64,000 nucleotides of DNA from Microbulbifer hainanensis (GTDB lineage: Bacteria > Pseudomonadota > Gammaproteobacteria > Pseudomonadales > Cellvibrionaceae). This document shows positions 1 to 10,177 of this stretch, piece by piece; the first letter of the stretch is position 1, and each line of letters starts with the position of its first letter. The notes under the pieces were generated by a model. That model saw nothing but the letters and a program-made list of their open reading frames with translations. It did not search any database and had not been told where the DNA came from. The position numbers were made by a program, and so were the translations under genes. The DNA lies in contig NZ_JACZCR010000047.1 of NCBI RefSeq assembly GCF_014904735.1, positions 62,001 to 126,000 of the forward strand, read 5' to 3'.

Positions 1-1020
1 TAGGGTCCGATCTCCGCGCCATGACCAGTCACCGGTTGCCAAAGCCTGCGGTAATTGTGGCGTGAGGTAGAGCCGATTGCGATAGCGGCGCACCACCCGC
101 CCAACCAGGGAGACCGCCAGTTCGCTGTCCTCCGCCGCCGCCATGGCCTGGTCCAGGGCTTCCTCCAAGTGCACTGCCGCTGGCATATCGCCACCGAGTC
201 GGGTGAGCCAGGTACGCAGCAAATTCTTGCGGCGCCGCGGCGGTAACTGGCACAGGAGTTTCAGGTCGATACTTTCACCAAACCGCTCCTCACGCCGGTC
301 GCAGGCCAAAAGGTCTACATCGCCCAAATCCTGTAACAGATCGGCGGCTTCGCGCAGGTTGGATGCCGCCCGCGCCACCCGCTCGCGCACCGGCCAGCGC
401 TCGCGCAGCGGGGGCAGGACGCGCGCGCGCAGGAAATTTCGCTCGAGAGATAAGTCCCGGTTGCTCTCGTCTTCAATCCAGCTCAGGCCTTCGGCCCGGG
501 CGTAGGATTCGAGCTGATCGCGACCTGTACCGAGTAGAGGCCGCAACAGCGTTGCCGTCGACCCACCTTCACATTCGAGCTGCCGGCTCTCCGCCATCGC
601 CGCCAGGCCCAGAGCACCACTGCCGCGCAGCAGCCGCAGCAGAAACGTCTCAGCCTGGTCGTCGCCGTGTTGGGCCAGTAACAACTGATCCCCGGGTTGC
701 AGCAGTTCCGCAAACACATGGTAGCGGGCCCGCCGGGCCCCCTGCTCCAGGCCCCCGTCCCCGGAGTCGACCGCTACGCGGCGCACTTCGATCGGAATGC
801 CCAGCGATTCCGCAGTCGATACACAGTGCTCTTGCCAGGCATCCGCATTGGCCGACAGCCCGTGATGAACGTGTATTGCGCGCACGGGTAATCGAAGGCG
901 GGCGAGGATGTGCAGTAATACACTGGAATCCAGCCCGCCGGAATAGGCGACCCAGCGCACACCCGCACAGGGGTGGCGCGACAACGCCGCGGCAACAATT
1001 TCCGGCAATTCCACAGACAC
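1..1020 (-). CDS. tilS: tRNA(Ile)-lysidine synthase TilS, 3' end cut by window edge
   Basis: This enzyme converts C34 of the CAU-anticodon tRNA-Ile to lysidine with ATP and lysine, so that the tRNA reads AUA. The frame is open from a GTG at 1020 to base 1, giving 340 codons; roughly the last 100 residues of a usual TilS (about 430) lie outside the window. The N-terminus carries the PP-loop ATP motif SGGLDSS near residue 25, followed by VHHGLS and QHGDDQAETFLLRLLRG, all typical of the N-type ATP pyrophosphatase fold. GTG is chosen because the PP-loop then sits where it does in family members and no in-frame ATG precedes it; a second GTG two codons later is possible. In many gammaproteobacteria tilS lies shortly after accA on the same strand. 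Here two plus-strand genes intervene. Confidence 0.93.
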   Translation of the reverse strand, partial: MSVELPEIVAAALSRHPCAGVRWVAYSGGLDSSVLLHILARLRLPVRAIHVHHGLSANADAWQEHCVSTAESLGIPIEVRRVAVDSGDGGLEQGARRARYHVFAELLQPGDQLLLAQHGDDQAETFLLRLLRGSGALGLAAMAESRQLECEGGSTATLLRPLLGTGRDQLESYARAEGLSWIEDESNRDLSLERNFLRARVLPPLRERWPVRERVARAASNLREAADLLQDLGDVDLLACDRREERFGESIDLKLLCQLPPRRRKNLLRTWLTRLGGDMPAAVHLEEALDQAMAAAEDSELAVSLVGRVVRRYRNRLYLTPQLPQALATGDWSWRGDRTL

Positions 1021-1361
1021 GCCCGCTCCGGCTCCCGACTCTCTCTGGCGGCAGTATACGACAGCCGCCTCTGGTCTTGATTGCCCCAGCGCCCAAGCCG
1101 GCCCAGGAGGCGCATTCCACTTGCACTGAAGCATTCACTACGCCGGTTTGTGGCCGGCCGAACCGTTGCCGCCAGCTTTCCCGGCATCCCGGCCCGCCAC
1201 GAACAAAGTGGGACACCCGACCATGTCCAACTTTGCGGCAAATGGCAAAGTAGGACGATTATCGACCGGCTTATGCTCCACCATCGACTCACAGGGTGGC
1301 AGTGCTGCGCACGCCCAAAACGCCGCCCAAAGGCTCAACAATAAAAACCGGTAGGTACATC
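1021..1361. other. Intergenic region between divergent tilS and the sugar porter
   Basis: This stretch holds the 5' flanks of two divergent genes. I see no convincing ORF: the candidates are antisense or out-of-frame extensions of neighbours. The one clear structure is the inverted repeat at 1204-1235 with a third half-copy at 1246-1256, described separately. No obvious sigma-70 promoter can be assigned by eye. Confidence 0.6.
1204..1256. promoter_or_regulatory. Inverted repeat plus third half-site, candidate operator of the sugar porter
   Basis: CAAAGTGGGACA (1204-1215) and TGTCCAACTTTG (1224-1235) are inverted copies with one mismatch in 12, separated by 8 bases. CAAAGTAGGAC (1246-1256) repeats the left arm in direct orientation. 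The group lies 106 to 158 bases before the ATG of the transporter at 1362, a usual place for regulator binding. That a sugar-responsive repressor or activator binds here is inference. A transcript hairpin is the alternative, but no T-run follows. Confidence 0.45.
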
Positions 1362-2798
1362 ATGCAAGCGATTGAGAACTCTCCGGATGCCCTGGTGACG
1401 GGCACACCGGACTCCCCTCCCCTGGCCTTTGTGATTCTGATCTGCAGCGTCGCCACCATCGGCGGCTTCCTTTTCGGCTTCGACAGCGGCGTCATCAATG
1501 GGACCGTCACGGGCCTACAGCAGGCCTTTCATTCCGACACCGCCGGAACCGGCTTCAACGTCGCCTCGATGCTGCTCGGCTGCGCCGCGGGTGCCTTTTT
1601 CGCCGGCCGCCTCGCCGATATCTGGGGGCGCAGGCAGTTGCTGCTGATCGCCTCGGTCTTTTTTGTAGTCAGCGCCTGGGGATCAGGTATTGCCGCCAAT
1701 TCACCGGAATTTGTGTTCTACCGCATCCTCGGTGGCCTCGCCGTGGGGGCCGCCAGTGTGATGTCGCCAGCCTATATCAGCGAAGTCGCGCCGGCGGCTT
1801 GGCGCGGTCGCTTGATCACCACTAACCAGATCGCGATCATCTCCGGGCTCTTCGCCGCCTTCGTCAGCAACTACTTTCTCGCCGACATCGCCGGTTCCGC
1901 GGTCAATGAATGGTGGATGGGATACAGCGCCTGGCGCTGGATGTTCTGGATCGAAATTGCTCCTGCCCTCATGTTCTTTCTCGCCCTGTTGCTGATTCCG
2001 GAAAGCCCTCGCTACCTGGTTCTGTCCCGCCAGATATCGAAAGCGACCCAGGTTTTGCGTCGCCTTTACGGGGAAAGCGAGGTTGCACAAAAGCTCAGTG
2101 ATATTCGGGCATCGGTTGCCGGTGATCGCCACCCCAAGTTCAGCGATCTGCTCGATGGGCGCGCCCGCCCGCGCAAGATCGTCTGGGTCGGTATTGGCCT
2201 GGCCGTATTCCAGCAGCTGGTGGGTATTAATGTAGTGTTTTACTACGGTGCCGTTCTCTGGCAGGCCGTCGGCTTTTCAGAGAGCGATGCCCTGTTGATC
2301 AATATCATTTCTGGCGCAGTCAGTATCGGCGCCTGCCTGATCACGATTGCACTGATTGACCGAATCGGTCGCAAACCGCTGCTCTTAGTAGGTTCCATCG
2401 GTATGGCCATCACCCTCGGAATGGTGGCAGCGGCCTTTACGAGCGCCTCTGCGGATACAACCGGCAAGCTTGTACTGTCACAAAACATGGGGCTAATGGC
2501 ACTGATCGCAGCCAATGCCTATGTTTTCTTTTTCAACGGTTCCTGGGGCCCGGCCATGTGGACCATGCTCGGAGAAATGTTCCCCAACAAAATCCGCGGC
2601 TCCGGTCTCGCTATCTCCGGCCTGTCCCAGTGGGTGGCCAACTTCGCCATCACGATGACGTTCCCGATCATGCTGACCGGTATTGGACTGGCCGGGGCCT
2701 ATGGCATTTACATGCTGTTTGCCATTCTGTCTGTCGCTTTCGTGATTTATCTGGTGCACGAAACCAAGGGATTGGAACTGGAGGAGATGCGCGGCTGA
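1362..2798 (+). CDS. Sugar porter family MFS transporter (sugar:H+ symporter type)
   Basis: A 478-residue, 12-helix major facilitator of the sugar porter family (XylE/GalP/Glf relatives), expected to import a hexose or pentose across the inner membrane. Family signatures are in order: GFLFGFDSGVING in helix 1, GRLADIWGRRQ between helices 2 and 3, PESPRYL before the central loop, QQLVGINVVFYYG in helix 7, DRIGRKPLL between helices 8 and 9, and ETKGLELEEM at the C-terminus. The in-frame ORF opens 22 codons earlier, but the ATG at 1362 puts a short cytoplasmic tail before helix 1 as in the family. It stands alone between tilS and degV, with no metabolic partner next to it, so the substrate cannot be told. 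A candidate operator lies upstream. Confidence 0.9.
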   Translation: MQAIENSPDALVTGTPDSPPLAFVILICSVATIGGFLFGFDSGVINGTVTGLQQAFHSDTAGTGFNVASMLLGCAAGAFFAGRLADIWGRRQLLLIASVFFVVSAWGSGIAANSPEFVFYRILGGLAVGAASVMSPAYISEVAPAAWRGRLITTNQIAIISGLFAAFVSNYFLADIAGSAVNEWWMGYSAWRWMFWIEIAPALMFFLALLLIPESPRYLVLSRQISKATQVLRRLYGESEVAQKLSDIRASVAGDRHPKFSDLLDGRARPRKIVWVGIGLAVFQQLVGINVVFYYGAVLWQAVGFSESDALLINIISGAVSIGACLITIALIDRIGRKPLLLVGSIGMAITLGMVAAAFTSASADTTGKLVLSQNMGLMALIAANAYVFFFNGSWGPAMWTMLGEMFPNKIRGSGLAISGLSQWVANFAITMTFPIMLTGIGLAGAYGIYMLFAILSVAFVIYLVHETKGLELEEMRG

Positions 2799-3134
2799 CG
2801 CCGAGCGCTCATTCACCAAAGTGTCGGCCCGGAAAACTACCGGGTCGCACTGCGCGGTGTCGCCTTCGCGACCGCGCGTCCACATACCGCCGAGACCGCC
2901 TGTGGACAATAAACTGATCGCGTTTCCCTCTCGCATTCCGTGACCCAATCATCCCACCTGGTTTCCCGGCGGCGTAGACAAACTTGGACCATTTAGAAAA
3001 CGCCCGAGTCACTTTATCCGCGCTGCAATTATGTCAATTCGATCAAGTAAAAGGTTCCCTTTTAGCCTGTTGCTACTCGGCGGCAAATGATAAATTTCAG
3101 CCCCAAGTTAGACGACGATGTACACGAGTTTTTC
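2799..3134. other. Intergenic region between the sugar porter and degV
   Basis: No gene is supported here. Two small hairpins follow the transporter stop: CCCGG/CCGGG at 2828-2844, and GCGCGG..TCGC paired with GCGA..CCGCGC at 2852-2877. Neither is followed by a T-run, so they are at best weak or factor-dependent terminators. The degV promoter should be in the more AT-rich part at about 2980-3080, but I cannot place it. Confidence 0.5.
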
Positions 3135-4037
3135 ATGGTCCAGTTAGTTGTAGATTCCGGATGTGACCTGCCGGATGAGTTTCTGCGCAAATATGCCATC
3201 CCCGTCCTGCCCCACACGGTCAGCGTCGGCAAGGATACCTTTGGCGACCAGCGCAACCCGGCCCAGATGGCCCACTTCTATACGCTTTCGCTGGTGGACC
3301 GCTCCCGGCAGATTGTCAGCGGCCCGGCAGAAAGTGGGGAGATCGGCGCGATTCTGCAACGCCTGGTGGCCAGGGGCAGCAAGGATATCGTCGTGCAGAC
3401 CATCAACGGTTCCAACAGCCCTACCTACCAAAACGCCCAAACTGCGGCCAGTAAATTGCTCGCCGAATCAAGCGGCGATGTCGAGATCCACACGGTGGAC
3501 TCACATACCCTGTTCTCGGGCCAGGGGCTGCTCGCGCTATATACACTGTCATTGATCCAGCGTGGACTCAGCGGTGCGGAGATCAAAGACAAGGCGGAGG
3601 ATTTCGGTCGCCGTATCCAGGCCTTTGCCGCCATCAAGGACGTCTACTATGTGCGCGAGCGCGGGCGCCTCAAAAACGAAAACAGCATCAGCTGGCTCAA
3701 GGCGATGGCCGCCCAGACCCTCGACCTGCATCCGATATTGTCGATGAAATACAGCGGCAGCTCGGTGACCGAGACAGTTCGCGGGTTCGACCAGTGCACT
3801 GAAACCCTGTTCGCGCTGGCTGCGGAAAGAATTCGGGCCGGTGACCTGCAGGTTCCGATGATTGCCGTGAGTATTGCCGGCCGCCTCGAAGACCTGTCGC
3901 GGACACCGGGATTCAATGCGCTGGAAAAACTGGCCCAGGAAAAGGGCGTGAAGATCTATCGCTCGGTCATGAGCCTGTCAGGCGGTATCAATCTTGGCCC
4001 GGGAACAATCGGCATGGCATTTGCCGCCAGAGATTAA
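3135..4037 (+). CDS. DegV family protein (fatty-acid-binding EDD fold)
   Basis: A 300-residue DegV protein. Family members bind a single fatty acid between two alpha/beta domains; in Firmicutes the homologue FakB presents it to the kinase FakA. Seen here: the N-terminal VVDSGCDLP, the LPHTVSVGKDTFGD region, TINGSNSPTYQNAQ, and the C-terminal LGPGTIGMAFAA. The ORF can start 16 codons earlier (ATG 3087), but the DegV fold begins at VQLVVDSG, so ATG 3135 is preferred; neither start has a strong Shine-Dalgarno. No FakA-like kinase is in the window, and the role in proteobacteria is poorly defined. The gene converges on accA and shares its terminator. Confidence 0.85.
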   Translation: MVQLVVDSGCDLPDEFLRKYAIPVLPHTVSVGKDTFGDQRNPAQMAHFYTLSLVDRSRQIVSGPAESGEIGAILQRLVARGSKDIVVQTINGSNSPTYQNAQTAASKLLAESSGDVEIHTVDSHTLFSGQGLLALYTLSLIQRGLSGAEIKDKAEDFGRRIQAFAAIKDVYYVRERGRLKNENSISWLKAMAAQTLDLHPILSMKYSGSSVTETVRGFDQCTETLFALAAERIRAGDLQVPMIAVSIAGRLEDLSRTPGFNALEKLAQEKGVKIYRSVMSLSGGINLGPGTIGMAFAARD

Positions 4038-4086
4038 GCGGGACAAGCTCGGGGCGCGACTACAGCGTGGCCAGCACCCGGCAAAC

Positions 4087-4118
4087 AAAAAAGGCGAACC
4101 GATTGGTTCGCCTTTTTT
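4087..4118. terminator. Bidirectional rho-independent terminator between degV and accA
   Basis: GGCGAACC (4093-4100) and GGTTCGCC (4105-4112) form a perfect 8-bp stem with loop GATT. A six-base A-run precedes it and a six-base T-run follows it, so it can stop transcription from both convergent genes. Confidence 0.92.
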
Positions 4119-4133
4119 CTAAGTCACAGCTAC

Positions 4134-5090
4134 TCAGGAAGTGATGTTGCCGTAGCTCATCAGACGCTGGAAGCGCTTTTCCAGCAATTCATCAATAGGC
4201 ACGTTGCGCAGCTGGTCCAGCTGGGCCGACAGGCGTTCCTGCAGACGGGCGGCCATGGTATCCGGATCACGGTGGGCCCCACCGAGCGGTTCCGGGATGG
4301 TCTCGTCGACGATACCCAGCTCTTCCAGCACACTGGAGGTCACCCCCATGGCCTCGGCGGCCAGCGGCGCCTTCTCCACGGTTTTCCAGATGATATTGGC
4401 GCAGCCCTCCGGGGAGATCACGAAATAAGTGGAGTACTGCAGCATATTCAGCTGGTCGCCGACGCCGATCGCCAGCGCGCCGCCGGACGAGCCCTCGCCA
4501 ATGACGGTGCAGATGATCGGCGTACGCAGGCGGGACATTACCGCCAGGTTCTGCGCAATGGCCTCACTGATACCGCGCTCTTCACTGTCGATCCCCGGAT
4601 AGGCTCCGGGGGTGTCGATCAGGGTCAACACCGGCATCTTGAAGCGCTCGGCCATCTCCATGATACGCAGTGCCTTGCGGTACCCCTCGGGCTTGGGCAT
4701 GCCGAAGTTGCGCGCCACCTTGTCATTGACCGAGCGACCCTTCTCTTCGCCAATGACGGCAACCGGTTTGCCGTCCAGGCGGGCGATACCGGAAATGATG
4801 GCCTTGTCGTCGCCGAAATGGCGGTCGCCGTGCAGCTCATCCCAGTCGGTGAAGATGCGCTCGATATAGTCCTTCGAGTAGGGGCGCTGCGGATGGCGCG
4901 CCACCTGGACCACCTGCCATGGGGACAGGTCGGAATAGATAGATTCGGTCAGGTTCTTGCTTTTTTCCCGCAGGCGGGCAACTTCGTCGGCGATGTTCAG
5001 CTCATTGTCATCGCCCACGTGCTGCAGCTCTTTGATCTTGCTTTCCAGTTCAGCAATCGGCTGTTCAAACTCGAGAAAATTGAAATTCAT
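4134..5090 (-). CDS. accA: Acetyl-CoA carboxylase carboxyltransferase subunit alpha
   Basis: The 318-residue alpha subunit of the carboxyltransferase half of acetyl-CoA carboxylase. With AccD it moves CO2 from carboxybiotin to acetyl-CoA, the committed step of fatty acid synthesis. The N-terminus [16 protein letters not shown] matches E. coli AccA (319 residues). Conserved crotonase-fold segments include GHQ-region equivalents around [21 protein letters not shown] and [13 protein letters not shown]. An in-frame ATG 14 codons upstream exists, but ATG 5090 fits the family start and has AAAGG about 10 bases before it. It lies 102 bases behind dnaE on the same strand, the usual gammaproteobacterial dnaE-accA order, and is probably co-transcribed. 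Confidence 0.97.
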   Translation of the reverse strand: MNFNFLEFEQPIAELESKIKELQHVGDDNELNIADEVARLREKSKNLTESIYSDLSPWQVVQVARHPQRPYSKDYIERIFTDWDELHGDRHFGDDKAIISGIARLDGKPVAVIGEEKGRSVNDKVARNFGMPKPEGYRKALRIMEMAERFKMPVLTLIDTPGAYPGIDSEERGISEAIAQNLAVMSRLRTPIICTVIGEGSSGGALAIGVGDQLNMLQYSTYFVISPEGCANIIWKTVEKAPLAAEAMGVTSSVLEELGIVDETIPEPLGGAHRDPDTMAARLQERLSAQLDQLRNVPIDELLEKRFQRLMSYGNITS

Positions 5091-5192
5091 GAAATCCGCG
5101 CCTTTAAATCTTTTCCAATGCCGCCGGGCCACAGGGCAATAATGGCGGCATAGCTTACCTGTACAGAACCGGGCAGTCGAGCCTGATGAGGG

Positions 5193-8100
5193 CTATCGCC
5201 GCTCAGTGTAGTTGAGCGCGACCTGCTCGCGCCCGAGAAGCTCACGCAGGGACTGCACCAACTGATCGTTTGGCTCCACTTTCCACGCCGTCGGCAACCG
5301 GAAGGTGCCGCGGGCATCGCTGCGCGCCACTTCCAGTGTCACGCCGCAGGTGCTGCCGGCGCCGCCGGTATACGGCTGCAGGCAGGCCGCCAGGCGTTTG
5401 GCCAGCCCGGGCGGGGCCGTGGCACTGTCCAGCTGCAGGCGCACCCCTGTCACACTGCCCTGGCGTAAATCGTCGAGGGTCGAAACGCCGTTGACGGTCA
5501 TTTTCAGGCCGCCGCTGTAATCGTCGTGGGCCACGGGCCCATCCAGCACCAGCAGCGAGTCTTTGACCAGCTTCTCGCGATGCTCGCCGAACGCCTCACT
5601 GAACACCGCTGCCTCGATGCGACCGCTGCGGTCATCCAGGGTCACAATGGCCATGGAATCACCGCGCTTGGTCTTCATCACCCGCATCGCCACCACCAGG
5701 CCGGCGACCTTCTGCCCTTCGCGACCGGGCTTCAGGTCGGCGATACGCGCCTTCACCAGGTGCTTCAACTCATCTTCGTATTCGTCAATCGGGTGGCCGG
5801 TGAGATAGAGGCCGAGCGTGTTCTTCTCGCCTTCCAGGCGCTCGCGGATGCTCCACGGGCGGGCGCGGCGGAATTCGGCGTAGACATCGCCATCGGCGGC
5901 CTGGGGCACAACCTCGCCGAACAGGTCCATCATGCCGGCATTGGCGTTGGCCGCCTGCTGTTCGGCTGCCTTGACCGCTTCGTCCACTGCGTTAAACAAC
6001 ACCGCGCGGGAATAATCGAGGCCGTCGGCACCGTGGATATCGGGGCCGATACTGTCCAGCGCGCCGGATCGCACCAGCGCTTCCAGCGCGCGCTTGTTGA
6101 CCTTGCGCGGATCGATACGGGAACAAAAATCAAACAGGTCGGTAAAGGGACCGCCCTCTTTGCGCACTGCAATGATATTTTCAATCGGGCCTTCACCCAG
6201 TCCCTTGATGGCACCGAGGCCGTAGATGATGCGGTTGTCGCCATTCTCGGAGACAGGCACCGAGAACTGGTAGCTGCCGAGATTCACATCCGGCGGCACC
6301 AGCTCCAGCCCCATGGCCCGGCACTCTTCAATAAACGTTACTACCTTGTCGGTCTTGTCCATGTCGGAAGACATGGTGGCGGCCATGAACTGCGCCGGGT
6401 AGTGGGCCTTGAGCCACGCGGTCTGGTAGGAAACCAGGGCATAGGCGGCCGAGTGGGATTTGTTGAAGCCGTAGCCGGCGAACTTTTCCACCAGGTCGAA
6501 GATCTTGATCGCGAGATCCGGGTCTACGCCCTGCTCTTTCGCCCCCTGCTCGAAGGTGCTGCGCTGCTTGGCCATCTCCTCGGGCTTTTTCTTACCCATG
6601 GCCCGACGCAGCATGTCCGCGCCGCCGAGGGTGTAGCCCGCCAGTTCCTGGGCAATCTGCATTACCTGTTCCTGGTAGACGATAACCCCGTAGGTGGGTT
6701 CCAGGATCGGCTTGAGTTTCTCGTGCTGGTACTTGGCATCGGGGTAGGCCACCTGCGCGCGGCCGTGCTTCCGGTTGATGAAGTCGTCCACCATGCCCGA
6801 CTGCAGCGGACCCGGGCGGAACAGGGCCACCAGGGCGATCATGTCCTCGAGGTTGTCCGGCTGCAGACGCTTGATCAGGTCCTTCATACCGCGGGATTCC
6901 AGCTGGAACACCGCAGTGGTCTCGGCCCGCTTGATCATTTTGAAGGTTTCGTCATCGTCCAGCGGCAGCGCCTCGATGACCAGCGGCTCTTTGCCCTCGA
7001 GCGCGCGCTGCTCATCGACCATGCGCTTGGCCCAGTCGATGATGGTAAGTGTGCGCAGGCCGAGGAAGTCGAACTTCACCAGACCGGCGTCTTCCACATC
7101 GTTTTTGTCGAACTGGGTCACCAGGCCGGCGCCAGTCTCGTCACAGTAGAGCGGCGCAAAATCCGTGAGCTTGGTCGGCGCGATTACCACGCCGCCAGCG
7201 TGCTTGCCGACGTTTCTGGCCACACCTTCAAGCTGCAGGGCCATCTCCCAGATTTCCTGGCCCTCTTCGTCGCTCTCCAGGAATTCGCGCAGCACGTCTT
7301 CCTGGTCGTAGGCCTTCTGCAGGGTCATGCCCACGTCCGGCGGAATCATTTTCGACAGCTTGTCGGCGAGGCCGTAGGACTTGCCCTGCACCCGCGCCAC
7401 GTCGCGCACCACCGCCTTCGCGGCCATGGTGCCGAAAGTGATGATCTGGCTCACCGCGTTGCGGCCGTAGTTATCGGCCACATAGCCGATCACCCGATCG
7501 CGCTTTTCCATACAGAAGTCGACGTCGAAGTCGGGCATGGATACCCGCTCCGGGTTCAGGAATCGCTCGAACAGCAGGTCGTACTGCAGCGGGTCCAAAT
7601 CGGTAATATCCAGCACATAGGCCACCAGTGAGCCGGCACCGGAACCCCGCCCCGGCCCCACCGGGATATCGTGGTCCTTGGCCCACTGGATAAAGTCCAT
7701 CACGATCAGGAAGTAACCGGGGAATCCCATCTGGATGATGATATCCAGCTCGAAGCGCAGGCGTGCCTCGTAGTCGGCGCGGCGCTGCTGGTAGTCCGGC
7801 GCCGCCTTGTCGAGAATTTTCTCCAGGCGCCGCTCGAGTCCATCGAAGGAGACTTTCTCGAAAAATTCGTTTTCCGTCATTCCCTCGGGAATCGGGAATT
7901 CCGGCAGGAAGTATTTACCCAGCTGGATCGGCGCGGAGCAGCGCCTGGCGATCTCCACCGTGTTCTGCAGGGCCTCGGGGATATCGCTGAAGAGCTCGCA
8001 CATTTCCTCGGGCGTGCGGAAATACTGCTGCGGCGAATAGCGGCGCTCGCGCCGGGGGTCATCCAGGGCGCGACCCTCGTGGATACAGACGCGCACTTCG

Positions 8101-8732
8101 TGCGCCTCGAACTCGCTCTCCTCGAGAAAGCGCACATCGTTGGTGGCCACTACCGGCAACGCCAGCAGCTGTGCCAGCTTGACTGCCTCGTGCAGGTATT
8201 CCTCGTCACCGGGGCGGCCGGTGCGCTGCAGTTCCAGGTAGTAGCGTCCGGGAAAAATCCGCGCCCACTCGCTGGCCAGCTCCTGCGCCTGGGCGCGACG
8301 CCCCGCTATCAGGGCGCGACCCACGTCGCCGTACTTGGCGCCGGACAGCATCAATACTCCGTCGGCGTATTCCTGCACCCATTCCCGGCGGATATAGGCG
8401 TGACCGTGGTACTGCCCCTCCATCCACGCGCGCGAGATCAGCTCGGTGATATTGCGATAGCCATCGGCATTCATCGCGAACAGCGAGATCAGCGTCGGGT
8501 TGTCTTCGCCCCCTTCACTCAGCCAGAAATCCGTGCCGGTCAGCGGCTTGATGCCGGCGCCGAGACAGGCTTTATAGAACTTGATCTGGCCGTAGTAATT
8601 GGTCTGGTCGGTGAGCGCCAGCGCCGGCATTTCCAGCTCGGCCGCGCGCGCCACCAGCGGCTTGATCCGTACCAGCCCGTCGATCAGGGAAAATTCCGAG
8701 TGGACTCTTAAGTGGACAAAAGATTGGGTCAT
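5193..8732 (-). CDS. dnaE: DNA polymerase III subunit alpha
   Basis: The 1179-residue replicative polymerase subunit (E. coli DnaE has 1160), acting in the pol III core with epsilon and theta. The start at ATG 8732 gives [15 protein letters not shown], the opening of the PHP domain. The palm carries the catalytic aspartates in [13 protein letters not shown], preceded by [14 protein letters not shown]. Further on are the fingers ([13 protein letters not shown]), tandem helix-hairpin-helix, and a C-terminal OB fold around [17 protein letters not shown] before the tau-binding tail. It is intact with no frameshift. It leads into accA. Confidence 0.98.
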   Translation of the reverse strand: MTQSFVHLRVHSEFSLIDGLVRIKPLVARAAELEMPALALTDQTNYYGQIKFYKACLGAGIKPLTGTDFWLSEGGEDNPTLISLFAMNADGYRNITELISRAWMEGQYHGHAYIRREWVQEYADGVLMLSGAKYGDVGRALIAGRRAQAQELASEWARIFPGRYYLELQRTGRPGDEEYLHEAVKLAQLLALPVVATNDVRFLEESEFEAHEVRVCIHEGRALDDPRRERRYSPQQYFRTPEEMCELFSDIPEALQNTVEIARRCSAPIQLGKYFLPEFPIPEGMTENEFFEKVSFDGLERRLEKILDKAAPDYQQRRADYEARLRFELDIIIQMGFPGYFLIVMDFIQWAKDHDIPVGPGRGSGAGSLVAYVLDITDLDPLQYDLLFERFLNPERVSMPDFDVDFCMEKRDRVIGYVADNYGRNAVSQIITFGTMAAKAVVRDVARVQGKSYGLADKLSKMIPPDVGMTLQKAYDQEDVLREFLESDEEGQEIWEMALQLEGVARNVGKHAGGVVIAPTKLTDFAPLYCDETGAGLVTQFDKNDVEDAGLVKFDFLGLRTLTIIDWAKRMVDEQRALEGKEPLVIEALPLDDDETFKMIKRAETTAVFQLESRGMKDLIKRLQPDNLEDMIALVALFRPGPLQSGMVDDFINRKHGRAQVAYPDAKYQHEKLKPILEPTYGVIVYQEQVMQIAQELAGYTLGGADMLRRAMGKKKPEEMAKQRSTFEQGAKEQGVDPDLAIKIFDLVEKFAGYGFNKSHSAAYALVSYQTAWLKAHYPAQFMAATMSSDMDKTDKVVTFIEECRAMGLELVPPDVNLGSYQFSVPVSENGDNRIIYGLGAIKGLGEGPIENIIAVRKEGGPFTDLFDFCSRIDPRKVNKRALEALVRSGALDSIGPDIHGADGLDYSRAVLFNAVDEAVKAAEQQAANANAGMMDLFGEVVPQAADGDVYAEFRRARPWSIRERLEGEKNTLGLYLTGHPIDEYEDELKHLVKARIADLKPGREGQKVAGLVVAMRVMKTKRGDSMAIVTLDDRSGRIEAAVFSEAFGEHREKLVKDSLLVLDGPVAHDDYSGGLKMTVNGVSTLDDLRQGSVTGVRLQLDSATAPPGLAKRLAACLQPYTGGAGSTCGVTLEVARSDARGTFRLPTAWKVEPNDQLVQSLRELLGREQVALNYTERR

Positions 8733-8819
8733 ATTTTTTCGTTATCGAAACTGTTTTGGCCCGCAGGCGCTAGAGCACCCGCGAGTATTGTTCTACAAGT
8801 AGCCAGTTGCGCCCGCCCG

Positions 8820-9023
8820 CTACAGCAGGCGGCCCATCTGCCGCGCGCGCTCCAGGCAGCTGCGCAATACACTGCGGCGCTCATCGTTGTTCAGCGCCGT
8901 CCAGCGGGTAATTTCCGACCCGGTCCGGAAGCAGCCCTCGCAGACATCCTGCGCATTCAGCGCACAGACGGAAACACAGGGGGATTTTACCGGGCGCTCG
9001 GTTTCGGCAGTTTTATCAGACAT
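8820..9023 (-). CDS. DUF1289 small cysteine-rich protein
   Basis: A 67-residue protein with the four-cysteine DUF1289 pattern: SPCVSVC, then VCEGCFRT, then the EITRW segment. The pattern suggests a bound metal or Fe-S cluster, but no biochemical role is established. Its ATG lies 20 bases after the yrdA-like gene, so the two are likely one transcript. The same adjacency, as I recall, is common in pseudomonads and relatives. Confidence 0.85.
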   Translation of the reverse strand: MSDKTAETERPVKSPCVSVCALNAQDVCEGCFRTGSEITRWTALNNDERRSVLRSCLERARQMGRLL

Positions 9024-9043
9024 CGCGCTTCGACTTATTCCGT

Positions 9044-9574
9044 TTACGTTCCAGCCACAGGCACCAGCTGCTCGGCAAAGCGCTGGCCGTTGGCCACGTA
9101 GTGATCACTACTGTACTTGAGTATTTCGAAGGTGGCTTCGTCGAGGGTTTTGACCACTTTGCCGGGGCTGCCCAGCACCATCGAGTAGTCGGGAATTTCA
9201 GTGTTTTCGGTCACCAGCGCGTTGGCGCCAATGATGCAGCACTTGCCGATTTTGGCTCCATTCAGCACCACCGCGTTGATGCCGATCAGGCTGTAGTCGC
9301 CGATGGTGCAGCCGTGCAGCATCACCTTGTGGCCGATGGTCACGCCGGTGCCAATGGTCAGCGGCACGCCCGGGTCGGTATGCAGGACCGAGCCGTCCTG
9401 GACATTGCTGTTTTCGCCGATCGTAATGCGATCGCAATCGCCACGCACCACGGCATTGAACCAGACAGAGCTGTGACTGAGCATTCGCACATTGCCGATT
9501 ACATGGGCGCCGGGCGCGATGTAGTGGCCCTCGCCTTCGAGGACAGGCTGTTGATCACCCAGTTTGTACAGCAT
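9044..9574 (-). CDS. Gamma-carbonic anhydrase family protein (YrdA-like left-handed beta helix)
   Basis: A 176-residue hexapeptide-repeat protein of the YrdA/PaaY/CaiE group. Imperfect six-residue turns run through most of the chain: the [26 protein letters not shown] and [16 protein letters not shown] segments. Histidines in VLHTDP, IGHKV and MLHGC match the trimer-interface zinc ligands of gamma carbonic anhydrases. Whether it hydrates CO2 is unknown; many YrdA proteins show weak or no activity in tests. ATG 9574 is chosen because GGAGG lies 5 bases before it, although the frame extends 9 codons further. It precedes DUF1289. Confidence 0.88.
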   Translation of the reverse strand: MLYKLGDQQPVLEGEGHYIAPGAHVIGNVRMLSHSSVWFNAVVRGDCDRITIGENSNVQDGSVLHTDPGVPLTIGTGVTIGHKVMLHGCTIGDYSLIGINAVVLNGAKIGKCCIIGANALVTENTEIPDYSMVLGSPGKVVKTLDEATFEILKYSSDHYVANGQRFAEQLVPVAGT

Positions 9575-9676
9575 ATGGCCTCCGGCTTCTCTTTTTGGCA
9601 AGCCGGCTATTATCCCGCCAGGAGCGGCCTATGGCTAGCGGATGGACCTTGCGCTTTTGCCGGCGCCCGCCCCGGG

Positions 9677-10177
9677 TCACAGCAGCTCCGGTTGCTGGAT
9701 GAAGTGAGCCCCCTCGAGTGTCAGCAGCTGCGCCTTCCGCTCCAGGCCGCCGGCGTAGCCAGTCAGGGTCCCATCGGCGCCGATCACGCGGTGACAGGGA
9801 ATAATAATGGCTATCCGGTTGGCGCCGTTGGCCCGCGCTACCGCGCGGATCGCCCGCGGATTGCCGAGGGACTCCGCCTGCTCCCGGTAACTGCGGGTCT
9901 CGCCGTAGGGTATGCGCAACAACGCGTCCCAGACGCGGCGCTGGAATTCGGTGCCCTGCGGATCCAGCGGCAGGTCAAACGCGCGGCGTGTACCGGCAAA
10001 GTATTCCTCAAGCTGCCCCGCCGCCATGTCGGTCAGCGCCGTCGCCCCCTCCTGCCATTCAGGGCTTATGCTGGAGGGCCGCTCTACCCCGTGAAATGCG
10101 AGCGCCACCAGCCCTGCGTCGTTCGCCGCGATGACTACATCGCCAAAGCGGGTACTGTAAATTGCGTAGTGAATCAT
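9677..10177 (-). CDS. ogt: Methylated-DNA--protein-cysteine S-methyltransferase
   Basis: A 166-residue suicide repair enzyme that moves the methyl group of O6-methylguanine (or O4-methylthymine) onto its own cysteine. The active site IIIPCHRVIG places the acceptor at Cys128, followed by the GYAGGLERKAQLL DNA-binding wing. The start ATG (10175-10177) overlaps the stop TGA of the Ada/AlkA gene as ATGA, a translational-coupling arrangement. This gene supplies the activity missing from that fusion, which has the N-terminal Ada half but no O6-methylguanine domain. Confidence 0.93.
   Translation of the reverse strand: MIHYAIYSTRFGDVVIAANDAGLVALAFHGVERPSSISPEWQEGATALTDMAAGQLEEYFAGTRRAFDLPLDPQGTEFQRRVWDALLRIPYGETRSYREQAESLGNPRAIRAVARANGANRIAIIIPCHRVIGADGTLTGYAGGLERKAQLLTLEGAHFIQQPELL

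Noticed and set aside
363..1253. A 296-codon plus-strand frame over tilS
   Set aside because: It is Arg/Pro-rich without domain, opposite the tilS frame, which shows the PP-loop and other family motifs.
2828..2877. Two hairpins after the sugar porter as a terminator
   Set aside because: The stems are plausible but have no T-run, so I do not call a rho-independent terminator.
5526..7631. A 701-codon open frame antisense to dnaE
   Set aside because: It lies wholly inside dnaE in a GC-rich mirror frame. It is rich in His/Gln/Leu, has no domain, and the real frame carries all the polymerase motifs.
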